From the NCBI RefSeq assembly GCF_020447315.1, contig NZ_JAJADQ010000001.1, positions 682,001-746,000 on the forward strand: DNA of 64,000 bases, read 5' to 3'. The DNA comes from Hymenobacter nitidus (GTDB lineage Bacteria; Bacteroidota; Bacteroidia; Cytophagales; Hymenobacteraceae). The first letter of the stretch is position 1. Each line of letters opens with the position of its first letter. The position numbers and the translations under genes were made by a program. Positions 8,689 through 17,114 of this stretch are shown here, in pieces. The notes beneath the pieces are model-generated. The model searched no databases, was not told the origin of the DNA, and was given only the letters and a program-made list of their open reading frames with translations.

Positions 8689-9276
8689 TTATTCCCGGTT
8701 GAAGTTGGCGCGCTTGTTCAGGGCGGCCAGGCGCACGGTTTCGGCCACGCGCCGGGCGCGGGTTTCGGGGCGCTTGGCGGCCAGCACCCAGCTCAGCAGC
8801 ATCTTGCGCGACGAAGGCGAAAAGGCGCTGAAGTGCTGCGCGGCCAAAGGCTCGGCGGCCAGGGCCGCGGCCAGATCGGGCGGCACCAGGCCGGCTTCGG
8901 CCGCGTCGAGGCTTTCCCAGGAGCCGTTGAGCTTGGCCTTGGCAATGGCTGCCAGGCCGGACGGCTCCAGCAGGCCCGCGGCTTCGAGGCGCACCAGGCG
9001 CTCCTTGTTTACCTTGCTCCACCCGCTTTTGGGCTTGCGCGGCGTAAACAGCAGCTGGGTGCGGTCGGCATCGAGCTTGCGGGGCAGCGAGTCGATCCAG
9101 CCGAAGCACAGGGCCTCCTCCACGGCCTCGGCATAGCCCACGCGCGACTGGCCACTTTCCTTTTTGAAGTAGGTAAACCACACACCGGGGCTGCTGGCGT
9201 GGTTTTCGGCCAGCCACTGCCGCCATTCGGCGCGGGTGGCAGGGTGCACCTGGGCGTAGGTATCGGGACGAGCCAT
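8689..9276 (-). CDS. YdeI/OmdA-family protein
   Basis: The 195-residue protein from the ATG at 9276 (MARPDTYAQVHPATRAEW) carries typical YdeI/OmpD-associated family features. These are WRQWLAENHASSPGVWFTYF, VEEALCFGWIDSLPRKLD, a FTPRKPKSGWSKVNKER segment, and a C-terminal region ending ARRVAETVRLAALNKRAN. The family is cytoplasmic; some members have been linked to resistance to peptides or bacteriocins, but the biochemical role is not settled. An upstream in-frame start at 9336 would add a low-complexity Ala stretch and is less likely. The membrane-protein gene at 9309-9722 is just upstream and probably co-transcribed. Confidence 0.87.
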   Translation of the reverse strand: MARPDTYAQVHPATRAEWRQWLAENHASSPGVWFTYFKKESGQSRVGYAEAVEEALCFGWIDSLPRKLDADRTQLLFTPRKPKSGWSKVNKERLVRLEAAGLLEPSGLAAIAKAKLNGSWESLDAAEAGLVPPDLAAALAAEPLAAQHFSAFSPSSRKMLLSWVLAAKRPETRARRVAETVRLAALNKRANFNRE

Positions 9277-9308
9277 AGCCGGAAGATACGCAACCGCAGC
9301 AGCGGAGC

Positions 9309-9722
9309 CTAGCGCCGCCGACGCCGCCGCAGCCACAGCGCCAGCCCGAGGGCCGCCAGTGCCCAGGCCACCGAACCGGCCAGCCCCGCGAGCAGCAGCG
9401 GCGTCGGGGTCCCGAACTCATAGAGCATCTGGCGGGTGCGCAAAAAGCGCACGGCAATGGCCAGGAAGTAGAACGACCAGTAGTGGATGTAGCCGTACAG
9501 GGCCAGGCACAGCCCGCAAAGAGCTGCCAGCACGGCCTGGCGCCGGATCAGCACGGCCGCCAAACCCAGCAGCACAGCGTAGAGCCCGGCCCCGATAAGC
9601 AAGCCACCCAGGCCCCCAGCCAGCAGAAAAGATGCCTTCTCGTCCTTCTCACCGGCCCAGGCCGGCAGCGGCAAGCTCAGGCACAGGCCAGCCAGTAGCC
9701 GGATGCGGAGCAATTGTTTCAT
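9309..9722 (-). CDS. Small multi-pass membrane protein, unknown
   Basis: The 137-residue protein from the ATG at 9722 has a signal-like first segment (LLAGLCLSLPLPAWAG). Three further hydrophobic segments follow, around 35-60, 65-90 and 108-130, and it ends in a run of Arg residues. No conserved motif is recognised. It ends 32 bases before the YdeI-family gene on the same strand, so the two could form an operon. Confidence 0.65.
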   Translation of the reverse strand: MKQLLRIRLLAGLCLSLPLPAWAGEKDEKASFLLAGGLGGLLIGAGLYAVLLGLAAVLIRRQAVLAALCGLCLALYGYIHYWSFYFLAIAVRFLRTRQMLYEFGTPTPLLLAGLAGSVAWALAALGLALWLRRRRRR

Positions 9723-9790
9723 GCGGGTATACTGCCTAGGCCAACCACTCACGGCTGGCTGGCTTTACAGGAGGCTAACGAATAAAATAG

Positions 9791-9823
9791 TTGCCGGGCG
9801 GCAGCGGCCATTCTGTATTTTTG
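9791..9823 (+). promoter_or_regulatory. Bacteroidota-type promoter for the 9872 gene
   Basis: TTG at 9791-9793 and TATTTTTG at 9816-9823 (consensus TAnnTTTG) are separated by 22 bases, slightly longer than the usual 19-21. The start codon follows 48 bases after the -7 box. Confidence 0.55.
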
Positions 9824-9871
9824 AGGTTCTGTTTTTTGGCCTTTACCGGCCACCGGCTTTACCTCTTCTCT

Positions 9872-11293
9872 ATGCCCTTTTCTTTACGCAACACCTTTGC
9901 GCTGCTTACGGTACTGGCGGGCTTTATGGCCCGCCCCGGCCAGGCCCAGCACGTCACCATCGACAGCATCAAGCTGGCCCAGACCGGCGGACTGTACCTG
10001 CCCAGCGCCCACCGGGCCATGATGTTTTCCCTGGAGCCCGGGCCCGCCGACGTCACCTACTTCCGGCAGTACGTGTTTAGCCCCAGCCTGGGTCGGCATC
10101 GGCGCCAGAGCCTGCGCCTGCCGGGCCGCTACGTGCTGAGCAACAGCGCCAGCAGCCGCCAGCACGTGCTCTACCAGCTGCACAAGCGCGGCACCGATAC
10201 CCTGGTTACCGTGGTGCTCGACACTCTGGGCCAAGTAGTGCAGCTGCAGCGCGAAAAAGCCAGGAAAGTGCGCTGGCAGGAGCTGAGCGGGAGCGTCGCG
10301 CCCCAGACCGACGGCTTTCTGCTGGTCGAGCCGGTGCGCCGCGAGCTGGTCGTGCGCTTCCTCAACCCCCAGCTGCAGGTGCAGTGGCAGCATCGCTTTG
10401 CCTCGGCCGTGGGCTCGGTGGAGGTAGAACAGGCCGCCGTCGACAGCACCCACGCCTGGCTGCTGGTCACGACCAATGCCACCAGCCGCCTGGCCGTGAC
10501 GACGGCCTACGCCATGGAGCTGAGCACGGGCAAGGTATTGTGCCGGCTGCCCCTCGACCACAACGGGGAGCGGCGCGTGCCGGGCGTGAGCGTAATGGGC
10601 CCGGGCCACAGCCTGGTGCTGGCCGGCTATTCTTACCCCAACAACCGCCCCAGCCGCACCAGCACCGGCAGCCTGTTCAGCACCCGCCTGCACCCCGACA
10701 GCACCCGCACCGATGAGCGCCTGGTGGGCCTCTCGGCCGAAGCGCGGCTGCTCACGGCCCAGGGCCGCAAGGTGCTGTGGCGGGCCCTGCGCCCCGAAGC
10801 CGACGGCAGCATGCGCCTCATCGGCGAAACCTACACCAGCACCTCGCTGGGCGGCCACATGGCCATCGGCATCGTTACGGGCATCGCCACGCTGGGCATC
10901 GTGCGTGTGAGCACCACCACGCTGCGCCCCCGCGACGTGGTATCGTTGCGCCTCAACCCGGCCGGCCAGCTCGACCAGGTGCAGGTATTGCCCCTGCCCG
11001 ATGGGGGCTCGTTCACGGTAGGCGGCTACCTGCAGGCCCGGCGCATGGCCCAGCAGGCCGCCCAGGCCGGCGTGTTCCGGCTGCGCGGCTTCTCCGCCGA
11101 CAGCAACCGTATCGTGCTGCGCACGGAGCGCCGCATCCTCACTCTGGACCTGCATTCGGGCCAGCCCGTCACGGTGCAGCAGACTCCTCCCACCGGCTAT
11201 TTCGATATTTGGTTTGTCGAGCCCCAGCACCTGCTGCTGTACCATGAGCAGCGCAGCCCCCAGCGCATCGGCCTGGAGCGCATAGCGTATTAG
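9872..11293 (+). CDS. Secreted protein of unknown function
   Basis: The start at 9872 gives 473 residues with a clear signal peptide (MPFSLRNTFALLTVLAGFMA, cleaved near RPGQAQ). The mature part is predicted all-beta with repeated strands of 8-12 residues (for example QLQVQWQHRF, GKVLCRLPLDHNG, RRILTLDLHSG). This suggests a propeller-like fold, but I see no diagnostic repeat and recognise no family. A Gly/Ile-rich segment near 330-345 (MAIGIVTGIATLGIVRV) is hydrophobic enough to be a membrane or buried helix. It is monocistronic, with a promoter box upstream. Confidence 0.7.
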   Translation: MPFSLRNTFALLTVLAGFMARPGQAQHVTIDSIKLAQTGGLYLPSAHRAMMFSLEPGPADVTYFRQYVFSPSLGRHRRQSLRLPGRYVLSNSASSRQHVLYQLHKRGTDTLVTVVLDTLGQVVQLQREKARKVRWQELSGSVAPQTDGFLLVEPVRRELVVRFLNPQLQVQWQHRFASAVGSVEVEQAAVDSTHAWLLVTTNATSRLAVTTAYAMELSTGKVLCRLPLDHNGERRVPGVSVMGPGHSLVLAGYSYPNNRPSRTSTGSLFSTRLHPDSTRTDERLVGLSAEARLLTAQGRKVLWRALRPEADGSMRLIGETYTSTSLGGHMAIGIVTGIATLGIVRVSTTTLRPRDVVSLRLNPAGQLDQVQVLPLPDGGSFTVGGYLQARRMAQQAAQAGVFRLRGFSADSNRIVLRTERRILTLDLHSGQPVTVQQTPPTGYFDIWFVEPQHLLLYHEQRSPQRIGLERIAY

Positions 11294-11764
11294 CCCCACC
11301 AAGGCTACCTTCTTATTTCGCCTGTCATCCTTAATCTGACGTCCGCCTGCAAGGACCTTATAACAGCTGAACGATTACCGTAACCGCGACTTGTTCCTGT
11401 CTTATAAGGTCCTTCACAAAGCCCAGGATGACAGCTAGTTTGGCAACAGCAGCCCGCAAGATGTCTCCGACTGGTCGACATGACGTTCTTTGTTAAGGCA
11501 GTAGCTTATTACCCATCGGTCTGGCATCTTCCTGCCCAGCCTCCAACGCCGCCGCGGCCGGACCTTCCATTAGGCCCGGCCGCTTTGACTTAGGGGCTAC
11601 CAGGTGGCAAGCCAGGCTGATGCCACAGGCGGCAGCGCCTGCCGCTCATGCCCCGGCTGAGCCGCTGTTTTTGCCGCAAAGCACCCGCCTTATGTCGCAA
11701 TCGGCCACCCGGAAGGGCCCCGCTGACCGCTATTTTTACTCTGTACTAACCAAACCCCACTATC
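11294..11764. other. Gene-free region with composite dispersed repeat
   Basis: No credible gene is seen in these 471 bases. The left half holds the inverted repeat at 11322-11434. A second dispersed-repeat-like stretch follows at about 11458-11492 (AAGATGTCTCCGACTGGTCG and ACATGACGTTC). The right part leads into the VOC-family gene. Confidence 0.5.
11322..11434. repeat. Composite inverted repeat (TGTCATCCT / AAGGACCTTATAA)
   Basis: Outer arms CTGTCATCCT (11322-11331) and AGGATGACAG (11425-11434) are perfect complements. Inner arms AAGGACCTTATAA (11351-11363) and TTATAAGGTCCTT (11402-11414) are also perfect. The TGTCATCCT...GAAGGACCTT pattern resembles dispersed intergenic repeats of several bacterial genomes (recall, not searched). 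Confidence 0.75.
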
Positions 11765-12199
11765 ATGGCTACTCAGATTTTTGTCAACCTGCCCGTGCGC
11801 GACCTGAATGCTTCCATAGCGTTTTTCACCCAGGTCGGCTTTCAGTTCAACCAGCAGTTCACCGATGAAAACGCCACCTGCATGGTCATCAGCGACACTA
11901 TCTACGTGATGCTGCTGGTGCAGCCCTTCTTCCAGACCTTCACTACCAAGCAAATCGTGGACGCCACCACGAGCACCGAGGTGATTCTGTGCCTCTCGGC
12001 CGACAGCCGCGCAGCCGTCGATGCCCTCGTCGATAAAGCCCTGGCCGCCGGGGGCCAGCAGGCCAAGCCCATCCAGGAGCAGGACTTCATGTACGCCCGC
12101 AACTTCCAGGACCCCGATGGCCACCTTTGGGAAGTGATGTACATGGACCCCGCCGCCATGCAGCCGGAGCCGCAGTCCGCCGAGGCCAGCGCCGTATAG
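11765..12199 (+). CDS. VOC (glyoxalase/bleomycin-resistance fold) family protein
   Basis: The 144-residue protein starts MATQIFVNLPVRDLNASIAF, a typical first beta-alpha unit of the vicinal oxygen chelate fold. It closes with DPDGHLWEVMYMDPAA, carrying the usual metal-site Glu. The paired beta-alpha-beta-beta-beta modules cover about 3-60 and 75-130. It belongs to the PhnB/extradiol-like subgroup found in many soil bacteria; members include resistance proteins and isomerases, so the substrate cannot be named. It is cytoplasmic and monocistronic, with a terminator at 12226. Confidence 0.88.
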   Translation: MATQIFVNLPVRDLNASIAFFTQVGFQFNQQFTDENATCMVISDTIYVMLLVQPFFQTFTTKQIVDATTSTEVILCLSADSRAAVDALVDKALAAGGQQAKPIQEQDFMYARNFQDPDGHLWEVMYMDPAAMQPEPQSAEASAV

Positions 12200-12225
12200 C
12201 GCCCGCCCATCGTCGCCGAAATACC

Positions 12226-12263
12226 AAGCCGCCTGCCGCTTCTCGTGGTAGGCGGCTTTTTGG
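12226..12263 (+). terminator. Intrinsic terminator of the VOC gene
   Basis: A 12-base stem with one mismatch (12226-12237 with 12247-12258), 9-base loop, then a T run ending TTTTTGG. Confidence 0.8.
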
Positions 12264-12350
12264 TTCAGGGTGCCTCAGATAGTGCGTTATAATCCAACAC
12301 GCCAAACCAGACAGCGGGTTGCCCGGCGCCTGCCCTGGCTTAGGAGTGGG

Positions 12351-13211
12351 CTAGAGCTGGTACAGCTGCTTCACTCCTTCCAGCAAACCAGTGGGCCGGC
12401 GGCCCAGCGCAGCTTCCAGGTTGGGGCTGACCATTGCCTCCTGGTCGTGCTTGATGTCGGTCAGGAAGCCGATGGTGCGCTGAATGGCTACCGCCGGCAC
12501 GCCCCGCTCCCGCATGCGGGCGGCCAAAACGCTGCTCTCGACGTCGGTATAGGCCACGGGCTTGCCCGACGCTTGGGTGAGGGCCGCGGCTACGTCGTGA
12601 AAGGAATAGGCTTCGCTGCCGGTGAAGTGGTAGGTATGGTTGCCGCCGGTGTTTTCCAGCAGCACGTTGGCAATAGCCTCCCCCATTTCGCTGCGCAGGG
12701 CATAGGCCACTTTGCCCTGCCCGGCCGGCAGGCTGATGCCCGTTTCCAGTACCGTAGGGCCCGTAAACAGCGGCAGCGTGTCCATGTAGAGAATGTTGCG
12801 AAAGAGGATATAGCCCAGGCCGCTGGCTTGCAGGTAATGTTCGGTCTGGAAATGGCGCACCATGAGCTCGTTGGCCAGGGAGGCGGGGTCTTGCAGGGCG
12901 CGGCTGGTGTAGGCCACGCGGCGCACGCCCGCCTTGCGGGCCGCGTCAATAACGTTCTGGTGCTGTTGCAGGCCGTCGTCGTCGCCCCCGCCGGAGATGA
13001 GCAGCACCGTGTCGATGCCCTGCATGGCCGAGTCCAGGGAGGCCGGGTCGGTGTAGCTGCCCACCCGGATGTGTACGCCCCGGGTATGCCAGGCAGTGGC
13101 TTTGGCCGGGTCGCGCACCAGGGCGGCCAGGTGCTGGGGGGCAGTGCGTTGAAGAAGGGTATGCAGCACGGCCGCGCCTAAGTGGCCGGTGGCTCCGGTT
13201 ACTAAAATCAT
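12351..13211 (-). CDS. NAD(P)-binding atypical SDR oxidoreductase (QorB/NmrA-like)
   Basis: The 286-residue protein from the ATG at 13211 begins MILVTGATGHLGAAVLHTLL, with the GATGxLG dinucleotide motif of extended/atypical SDRs. ALVRDPAKATAW (phosphate or NADP contact) and a VLLISGG strand follow. The length and the HQNVIDAARKAGVRRVAYTS segment fit the NAD(P)H:quinone oxidoreductase 2 (QorB) group, which reduces small quinones; assignment to the exact enzyme is inference. An AraC-type regulator gene lies 161 bases upstream on the same strand and is a likely partner. Confidence 0.83.
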   Translation of the reverse strand: MILVTGATGHLGAAVLHTLLQRTAPQHLAALVRDPAKATAWHTRGVHIRVGSYTDPASLDSAMQGIDTVLLISGGGDDDGLQQHQNVIDAARKAGVRRVAYTSRALQDPASLANELMVRHFQTEHYLQASGLGYILFRNILYMDTLPLFTGPTVLETGISLPAGQGKVAYALRSEMGEAIANVLLENTGGNHTYHFTGSEAYSFHDVAAALTQASGKPVAYTDVESSVLAARMRERGVPAVAIQRTIGFLTDIKHDQEAMVSPNLEAALGRRPTGLLEGVKQLYQL

Positions 13212-13372
13212 GGGAAAAGGGTATGAGCGTGAAGAAAAAAGCGGCCACGGCCCACGGCTCCACGGGGTGGACCGCACGGGGCGACGGTTGCAGCTTCAAA
13301 ATTCGGTACTCCTGCCCGGTGGTAGAATGGCCGGAGGGCGGCAATCTGTGGCGAAAAGGCGGCAAGACTGGC

Positions 13373-14239
13373 CTAGCCTACCCGCCGGAAGGCGCTGGGC
13401 GACAGGCCCGTGCTGCGCTTGAAAAACCGGCTGAACGCGAACTGGTCGGCAAACTGCAGGCTCGCGGCCACCTGGGCCACCGTCAGCGCGGGGTTTTGCA
13501 GCAGGGCCTTGGCTTCGAGGGCCACTGCCCCGGCTATGCAGGCACTGGCGGTCTGGCCGGTGGCCTCCTTCACCAGCTCAGTGAGGTGCTTGGGCGTAAT
13601 GCACAGCGCGGCGGCGTAGAACTGTACGCTGCGCTCAGTGGCACAATGCACCTGCACCAGCTGGCGGAAGCTGGCGGCCAGCTGCCGGCCGCGGCTGCCC
13701 TGAGGTAGCCCGGCGGGCACCGGGTCGTAGAGGGTTCCTATTTCGTAGAGCAGACTGGTAAGGATGCTCTTGACGATGTTGGCGCGCTGGGCATTGGGGG
13801 TATTGTATTTCTGTTGCAGGAAGCGAAATGACTCCTCGATACTAGCCGCCTCAACGGCCCCCAGCGGCAGCACGTAGGTGGGCGGAGTCACGAAAAAGCG
13901 CAGCTTGCCCGTGGCCGCATTATTGGCCGAGATAAAGTCGCGGGTGAAAAAGATGGACAGGGTTTCGTAGTCGGCGGCCACGCGGCCCCACTCCTTGATG
14001 ACGTCGGGCGTGGCCAGCACCAGGCAGCCGGGCCGCACGACGTAGGGCGCCAGGTTGGCGTTGAACTCGGCCGTGCCCCGCAAACACAAACTGATTTTGT
14101 AGTAGTTGCCCCGGTAAGGCTGGTGCAGCGGAATGGTGGGCTTCACCGCGCCATAGGCGGGAAAGAACACCTCCGGGGCCTGACCACTGCCATCGGCAGC
14201 AAAAGCCTGCAACTGATAGGTGGGAATACGCTCATTCAT
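13373..14239 (-). CDS. AraC-family transcriptional regulator
   Basis: The ATG at 14239 (MNERIPTYQLQAFAADGSG) gives 288 residues; the frame could start four codons earlier at a TTG. Residues 1-165 form a cupin-like sensing domain. The C-terminal 100 residues hold two helix-turn-helix units: FYAAALCITPKHLTELVKEA and VAQVAASLQFADQFAFSRFF, the latter with the family FSRFFKRSTGLSPSAFR pattern. It probably regulates the adjacent SDR oxidoreductase gene (inference from position). The effector is unknown. Confidence 0.9.
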   Translation of the reverse strand: MNERIPTYQLQAFAADGSGQAPEVFFPAYGAVKPTIPLHQPYRGNYYKISLCLRGTAEFNANLAPYVVRPGCLVLATPDVIKEWGRVAADYETLSIFFTRDFISANNAATGKLRFFVTPPTYVLPLGAVEAASIEESFRFLQQKYNTPNAQRANIVKSILTSLLYEIGTLYDPVPAGLPQGSRGRQLAASFRQLVQVHCATERSVQFYAAALCITPKHLTELVKEATGQTASACIAGAVALEAKALLQNPALTVAQVAASLQFADQFAFSRFFKRSTGLSPSAFRRVG

Positions 14240-14399
14240 GGAAAAGGGCAACGGGTGGGGGCTGGTAACAGCAGTCTAAACGTAACAAAAGCGGCGGCAA
14301 TAAGGAGCGGCCAGGGGCAGGCTATCCACCTGATGTCATCGGTCGGAAGTACGTGGGACGGCCACCGTCCGGCGGAAGTCTTGGCGGCCGCAGGCCGCG

Positions 14400-15674
14400 T
14401 TACTTCCCGCCACCTTTCAGTACCTGCACGGCCTTTTCCAGCGCAGCATCGCCCTCGCCAGAGCTGCCGGAAATGAGGTGCTGGGCGGGCACGAACTGCT
14501 CCCGGGGCAGGCCGTCGACCCGGTAGAGGCGCTCGGTGGGAATATTGAAGCCGAAGGAGGAATTGGGCAGCCGAAACGACAAGATGGAGCCGTTGAGGCG
14601 GGCCATTTCGGAGCCGACGATGGTGGCGCGCTGCATAGATTCCAGCCCCACGGTGATGCCCTCGCCCATGCTGCTGGTCCAGCGGCCGACCAGTACCACC
14701 AGGGGCCGGGAGTAGGTGGCCCCGCGTGGCGCCACCAGCTCGACCCAGCTGCGCCGGACGCCGAACCTTCGTTCCTCGGCGGGCTGCTCGTGGCGCTGGT
14801 AGGGCTGCTCCCGCGTGATAAAGCGGCCCATCAGGGCCCGGGCCACGGTGGTGTTGCCGCCGCCGGGCGTCTCGCGCAAATCCAGAATAAGGCCCGTGGT
14901 GGCGCCCAACGTGTTGAGCGCGCTGTCGAAGGCGGCAATGAGGCGGTTGTCGCCCAGGCTGTTGTGGAGGCGAATGTAGCCCAGGGTGCCCAGCTGCCGG
15001 CTTGCCAGCAGCCCCGCGTAGCGAATGTGCTCCAGCTGGGCCGTGGGCTTGTCGGGGTACAGGTCGCGCCGGCGGTGCTGGGTGCGCACGGTCAGCTTGC
15101 GCGGGGCGTTGTGGGTGCCGGCCAGGGCCTGGTTGAGGGCTACTTCCCGGGCGGCTTCATCCACGGCTTTCAGGCTGCGGCCCAGCAGGGGCCGCAGCGC
15201 CTTTTCGATGGGCACGTCGTCCACGGCTACTATTTCCATCCCGGGCCGCACGCCTACCCGCTCGGCCCCGAAGCCGGCGCGCACGGCCACCACCACCGCC
15301 CGGCCCTGCTGAAACCCGGCCCACACATCGGTGCCCGAGGGCAGCAGGCGGCGCGAGTCGGGCAGGTTGGTAGAGAGGTTGGCGTGGTTGTCGTAGAGCT
15401 CGTTTAGCGCGTTTTCCAGCAGGCGCACAAACTGGGCCCGGCTATTGATGCCGGAGAGCTGGGCCGCGTAGAGCTGGCGCACCCGGGCCCAGTCGGTCTG
15501 CTTCTTGTCGAAGTAGCAGTAGTTCTCGTGAACGGTAGTCCAGAAGTAATCGAAATCCTGCTGGTACTGGGCGGGCGTAAGCTGGGCCGGCTGGGCCCGA
15601 AGCGCGCCGGCCGGGGCAAGCAGACCAAGCAGCAGACCAAGCAGCAGGCACAGCAGGCGGAACAGAGCAGGCAT
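14400..15674 (-). CDS. S41-family (tail-specific) peptidase
   Basis: The 424-residue protein starts with a signal peptide (1-28, ending ALRAQ). Residues 30-110 form the helical N-terminal part (FDYFWTTVHENYCYFDKK). A PDZ-like region follows (GVRPGMEIVAVDDVPIEKAL, about 140-160). The catalytic domain has LGYIRLHN, LILDLRETPGGGN and VLVGRWTSSMGEG, where the Ser of TSSMGE occupies the nucleophile position. Members cleave the C-termini of proteins in the periplasm using a Ser/Lys dyad. The substrate is unknown and it is probably transcribed alone. Confidence 0.88.
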   Translation of the reverse strand: MPALFRLLCLLLGLLLGLLAPAGALRAQPAQLTPAQYQQDFDYFWTTVHENYCYFDKKQTDWARVRQLYAAQLSGINSRAQFVRLLENALNELYDNHANLSTNLPDSRRLLPSGTDVWAGFQQGRAVVVAVRAGFGAERVGVRPGMEIVAVDDVPIEKALRPLLGRSLKAVDEAAREVALNQALAGTHNAPRKLTVRTQHRRRDLYPDKPTAQLEHIRYAGLLASRQLGTLGYIRLHNSLGDNRLIAAFDSALNTLGATTGLILDLRETPGGGNTTVARALMGRFITREQPYQRHEQPAEERRFGVRRSWVELVAPRGATYSRPLVVLVGRWTSSMGEGITVGLESMQRATIVGSEMARLNGSILSFRLPNSSFGFNIPTERLYRVDGLPREQFVPAQHLISGSSGEGDAALEKAVQVLKGGGK

Positions 15675-15710
15675 AGGAGCGGCACGGAAGGGACGGGTGA
15701 AGCTACTGAC

Positions 15711-15746
15711 AAAAAGCGGCTGCCGCTCCGGAGAGTTTCAGCCGCT
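15711..15746 (-). terminator. Hairpin terminator of the 15782 lipoprotein gene
   Basis: Arms AGCGGCTG (15715-15722) and CAGCCGCT (15739-15746) are followed on the minus strand by TTTTTG. The right part is almost identical to that of the terminator at 20328. Confidence 0.7.
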
Positions 15747-15781
15747 GGGTGCCGGGGCAATTTCTGTGGCCGCGGTGGTGG

Positions 15782-16453
15782 CTACCGGCCCTTCGCCATG
15801 GAAACGTGCGGCTGGTACCACTGATACAGGAGCTTCTGCAGCTCGGGTAGGGAAATTGGCTGGCCGGCTTCGTTGTAGGCGCTCATCCTGCGCAGGGCTT
15901 TGGGCTTGGTCCGGTCGCTGCCCAGGGCGGTATCGTTCAGCACCGTGGCCTGCTGCTCGAAGCGCAGCTGCCCGGTGGGGTAGTAGGAATACACGGTTTG
16001 GCGGAGGCTATCGGTGCGGACGCCCACCCATTTCTCGAACAGGTACTGGCCCAGGCGGTCCTGGTTTTCATCCAGGTACTGGGCCCGGTACAGGATATTG
16101 CCGGCGTCGTCGTAGCGGGTGGAGTCCAGCACCGCGGCCCGCCAGCCCTGGGCGGCTTTGCCGGTGTAGCGGTTTATCCACAGCCCGGTTTCGGTGAACT
16201 GGTACCGACCACCCGGCGCTTTGGTCACCAGGAGCTGACCGGTGCACAGGTCGCCGCTGGAGTTGGTGCCCCGCCATTCTTTCACCAGCCGCCCCTGCTG
16301 CTCCACCTGGGCCCGCTCAGTCTTGCTCAGGCCGTGGTGGTACCAGTAGTCGTACGTGTTTTTGTAGGGACTGAAAACGGTGCAGCCCGCCAGGCCGGTC
16401 AGGGCCACCAGCATGCAGCAGCAGGTTCGCACGGGCAGGAAGCAGAGGCGCAT
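15782..16453 (-). CDS. Putative lipoprotein with YwqK/MORN-like strands
   Basis: The 223-residue protein has a signal peptide and lipobox LTGLAGC (Cys near 24). The body contains repeated beta-hairpin strands such as YDDAGNILYRAQYLDENQDR and YYPTGQLRFEQQATVLND. These resemble the MORN-like repeats of YwqK-type proteins (G-x-x-x-y/f pattern). It is probably anchored in the outer membrane. It is not a confirmed antitoxin; no partner toxin is beside it. It has its own terminator. Confidence 0.65.
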   Translation of the reverse strand: MRLCFLPVRTCCCMLVALTGLAGCTVFSPYKNTYDYWYHHGLSKTERAQVEQQGRLVKEWRGTNSSGDLCTGQLLVTKAPGGRYQFTETGLWINRYTGKAAQGWRAAVLDSTRYDDAGNILYRAQYLDENQDRLGQYLFEKWVGVRTDSLRQTVYSYYPTGQLRFEQQATVLNDTALGSDRTKPKALRRMSAYNEAGQPISLPELQKLLYQWYQPHVSMAKGR

Positions 16454-16566
16454 GTAAGGAATTGAAGGGTTCGGTTCGGTTAGCAGCCGTGAAAATAAGC
16501 GCTGCCCCGCTCCCGCGCACTACCGCCCCATGCTTACCCAACCCAATAGCTGGCCTTCGCCTCGCG

Positions 16567-16911
16567 CTAGGGCTTAATGACGAAAGCCTGTAGCTCGGCC
16601 ATCTTCCCATCCCGAAACCGCCAAACGTCGCAGTAGGCGTACTCCACTGCCTGCCCCTGCTCATCGGGCAGCATAATGGTACCGAGGGCCGTCACAAAAT
16701 CGTCCTCGGCAATCAGGTGCCGGACCTGAAACACCGGGGGCTCTTTATACGCCGTGGGCATCCACTGCCGCACCGCCTCTTTGCCGTGCAGGGTTTGCTC
16801 GCCCACGAAAGTCCACTGGGTGTCGTCGGTGCAATGGGCCAGGAACCCCTCGTAGTCGCCGGCCGTGATGGCCGCGTTGGCTTTTTCGAGAATCTGCTTG
16901 TTGCTCTGCAT
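16567..16911 (-). CDS. NTF2-like (SnoaL-type) protein
   Basis: The 114-residue protein from the ATG at 16911 begins MQSNKQILEKANAAITAGDY. It shows the NTF2-like cone fold pattern: helix-helix, then DTQWTFVGEQTLHGKEAVRQW and four strands ending FRDGKMAELQAFVIKP. Such proteins serve as small-molecule binding domains or isomerases. The charged pocket residues typical of ketosteroid isomerases are not clearly identifiable, so a catalytic role is not claimed. Confidence 0.82.
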   Translation of the reverse strand: MQSNKQILEKANAAITAGDYEGFLAHCTDDTQWTFVGEQTLHGKEAVRQWMPTAYKEPPVFQVRHLIAEDDFVTALGTIMLPDEQGQAVEYAYCDVWRFRDGKMAELQAFVIKP

Positions 16912-17114
16912 AGGAAGGGTAATGAGGTGAATAGGAGACATCGTGCGTACCTAATGCCGTCTTGGGCATAGCTTCATGCTGCCACGGCCAGGTACGCTAG
17001 CTTACCGCTACGTTCACTGCTGCGTCTTGTTAAGGAATAGTGCTGCTTACGCCGCATACAGGCCGTTTATGAGCGAAGCGCGTAACCCCGGGCGCAACCC
17101 GTAGCTTTACCCAG

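Noticed and set aside
11458..11492. Possible small RNA or gene in the gene-free stretch
   Set aside because: The sequence resembles a dispersed-repeat fragment (AAGATGTCTCC..ACATGACG); no promoter, terminator or coding signal is associated.
15782..16453. Antitoxin assignment from YwqK-like strands
   Set aside because: MORN-like strands occur in many lipoproteins, and no toxin gene is adjacent, so a toxin-antitoxin call is not supported.
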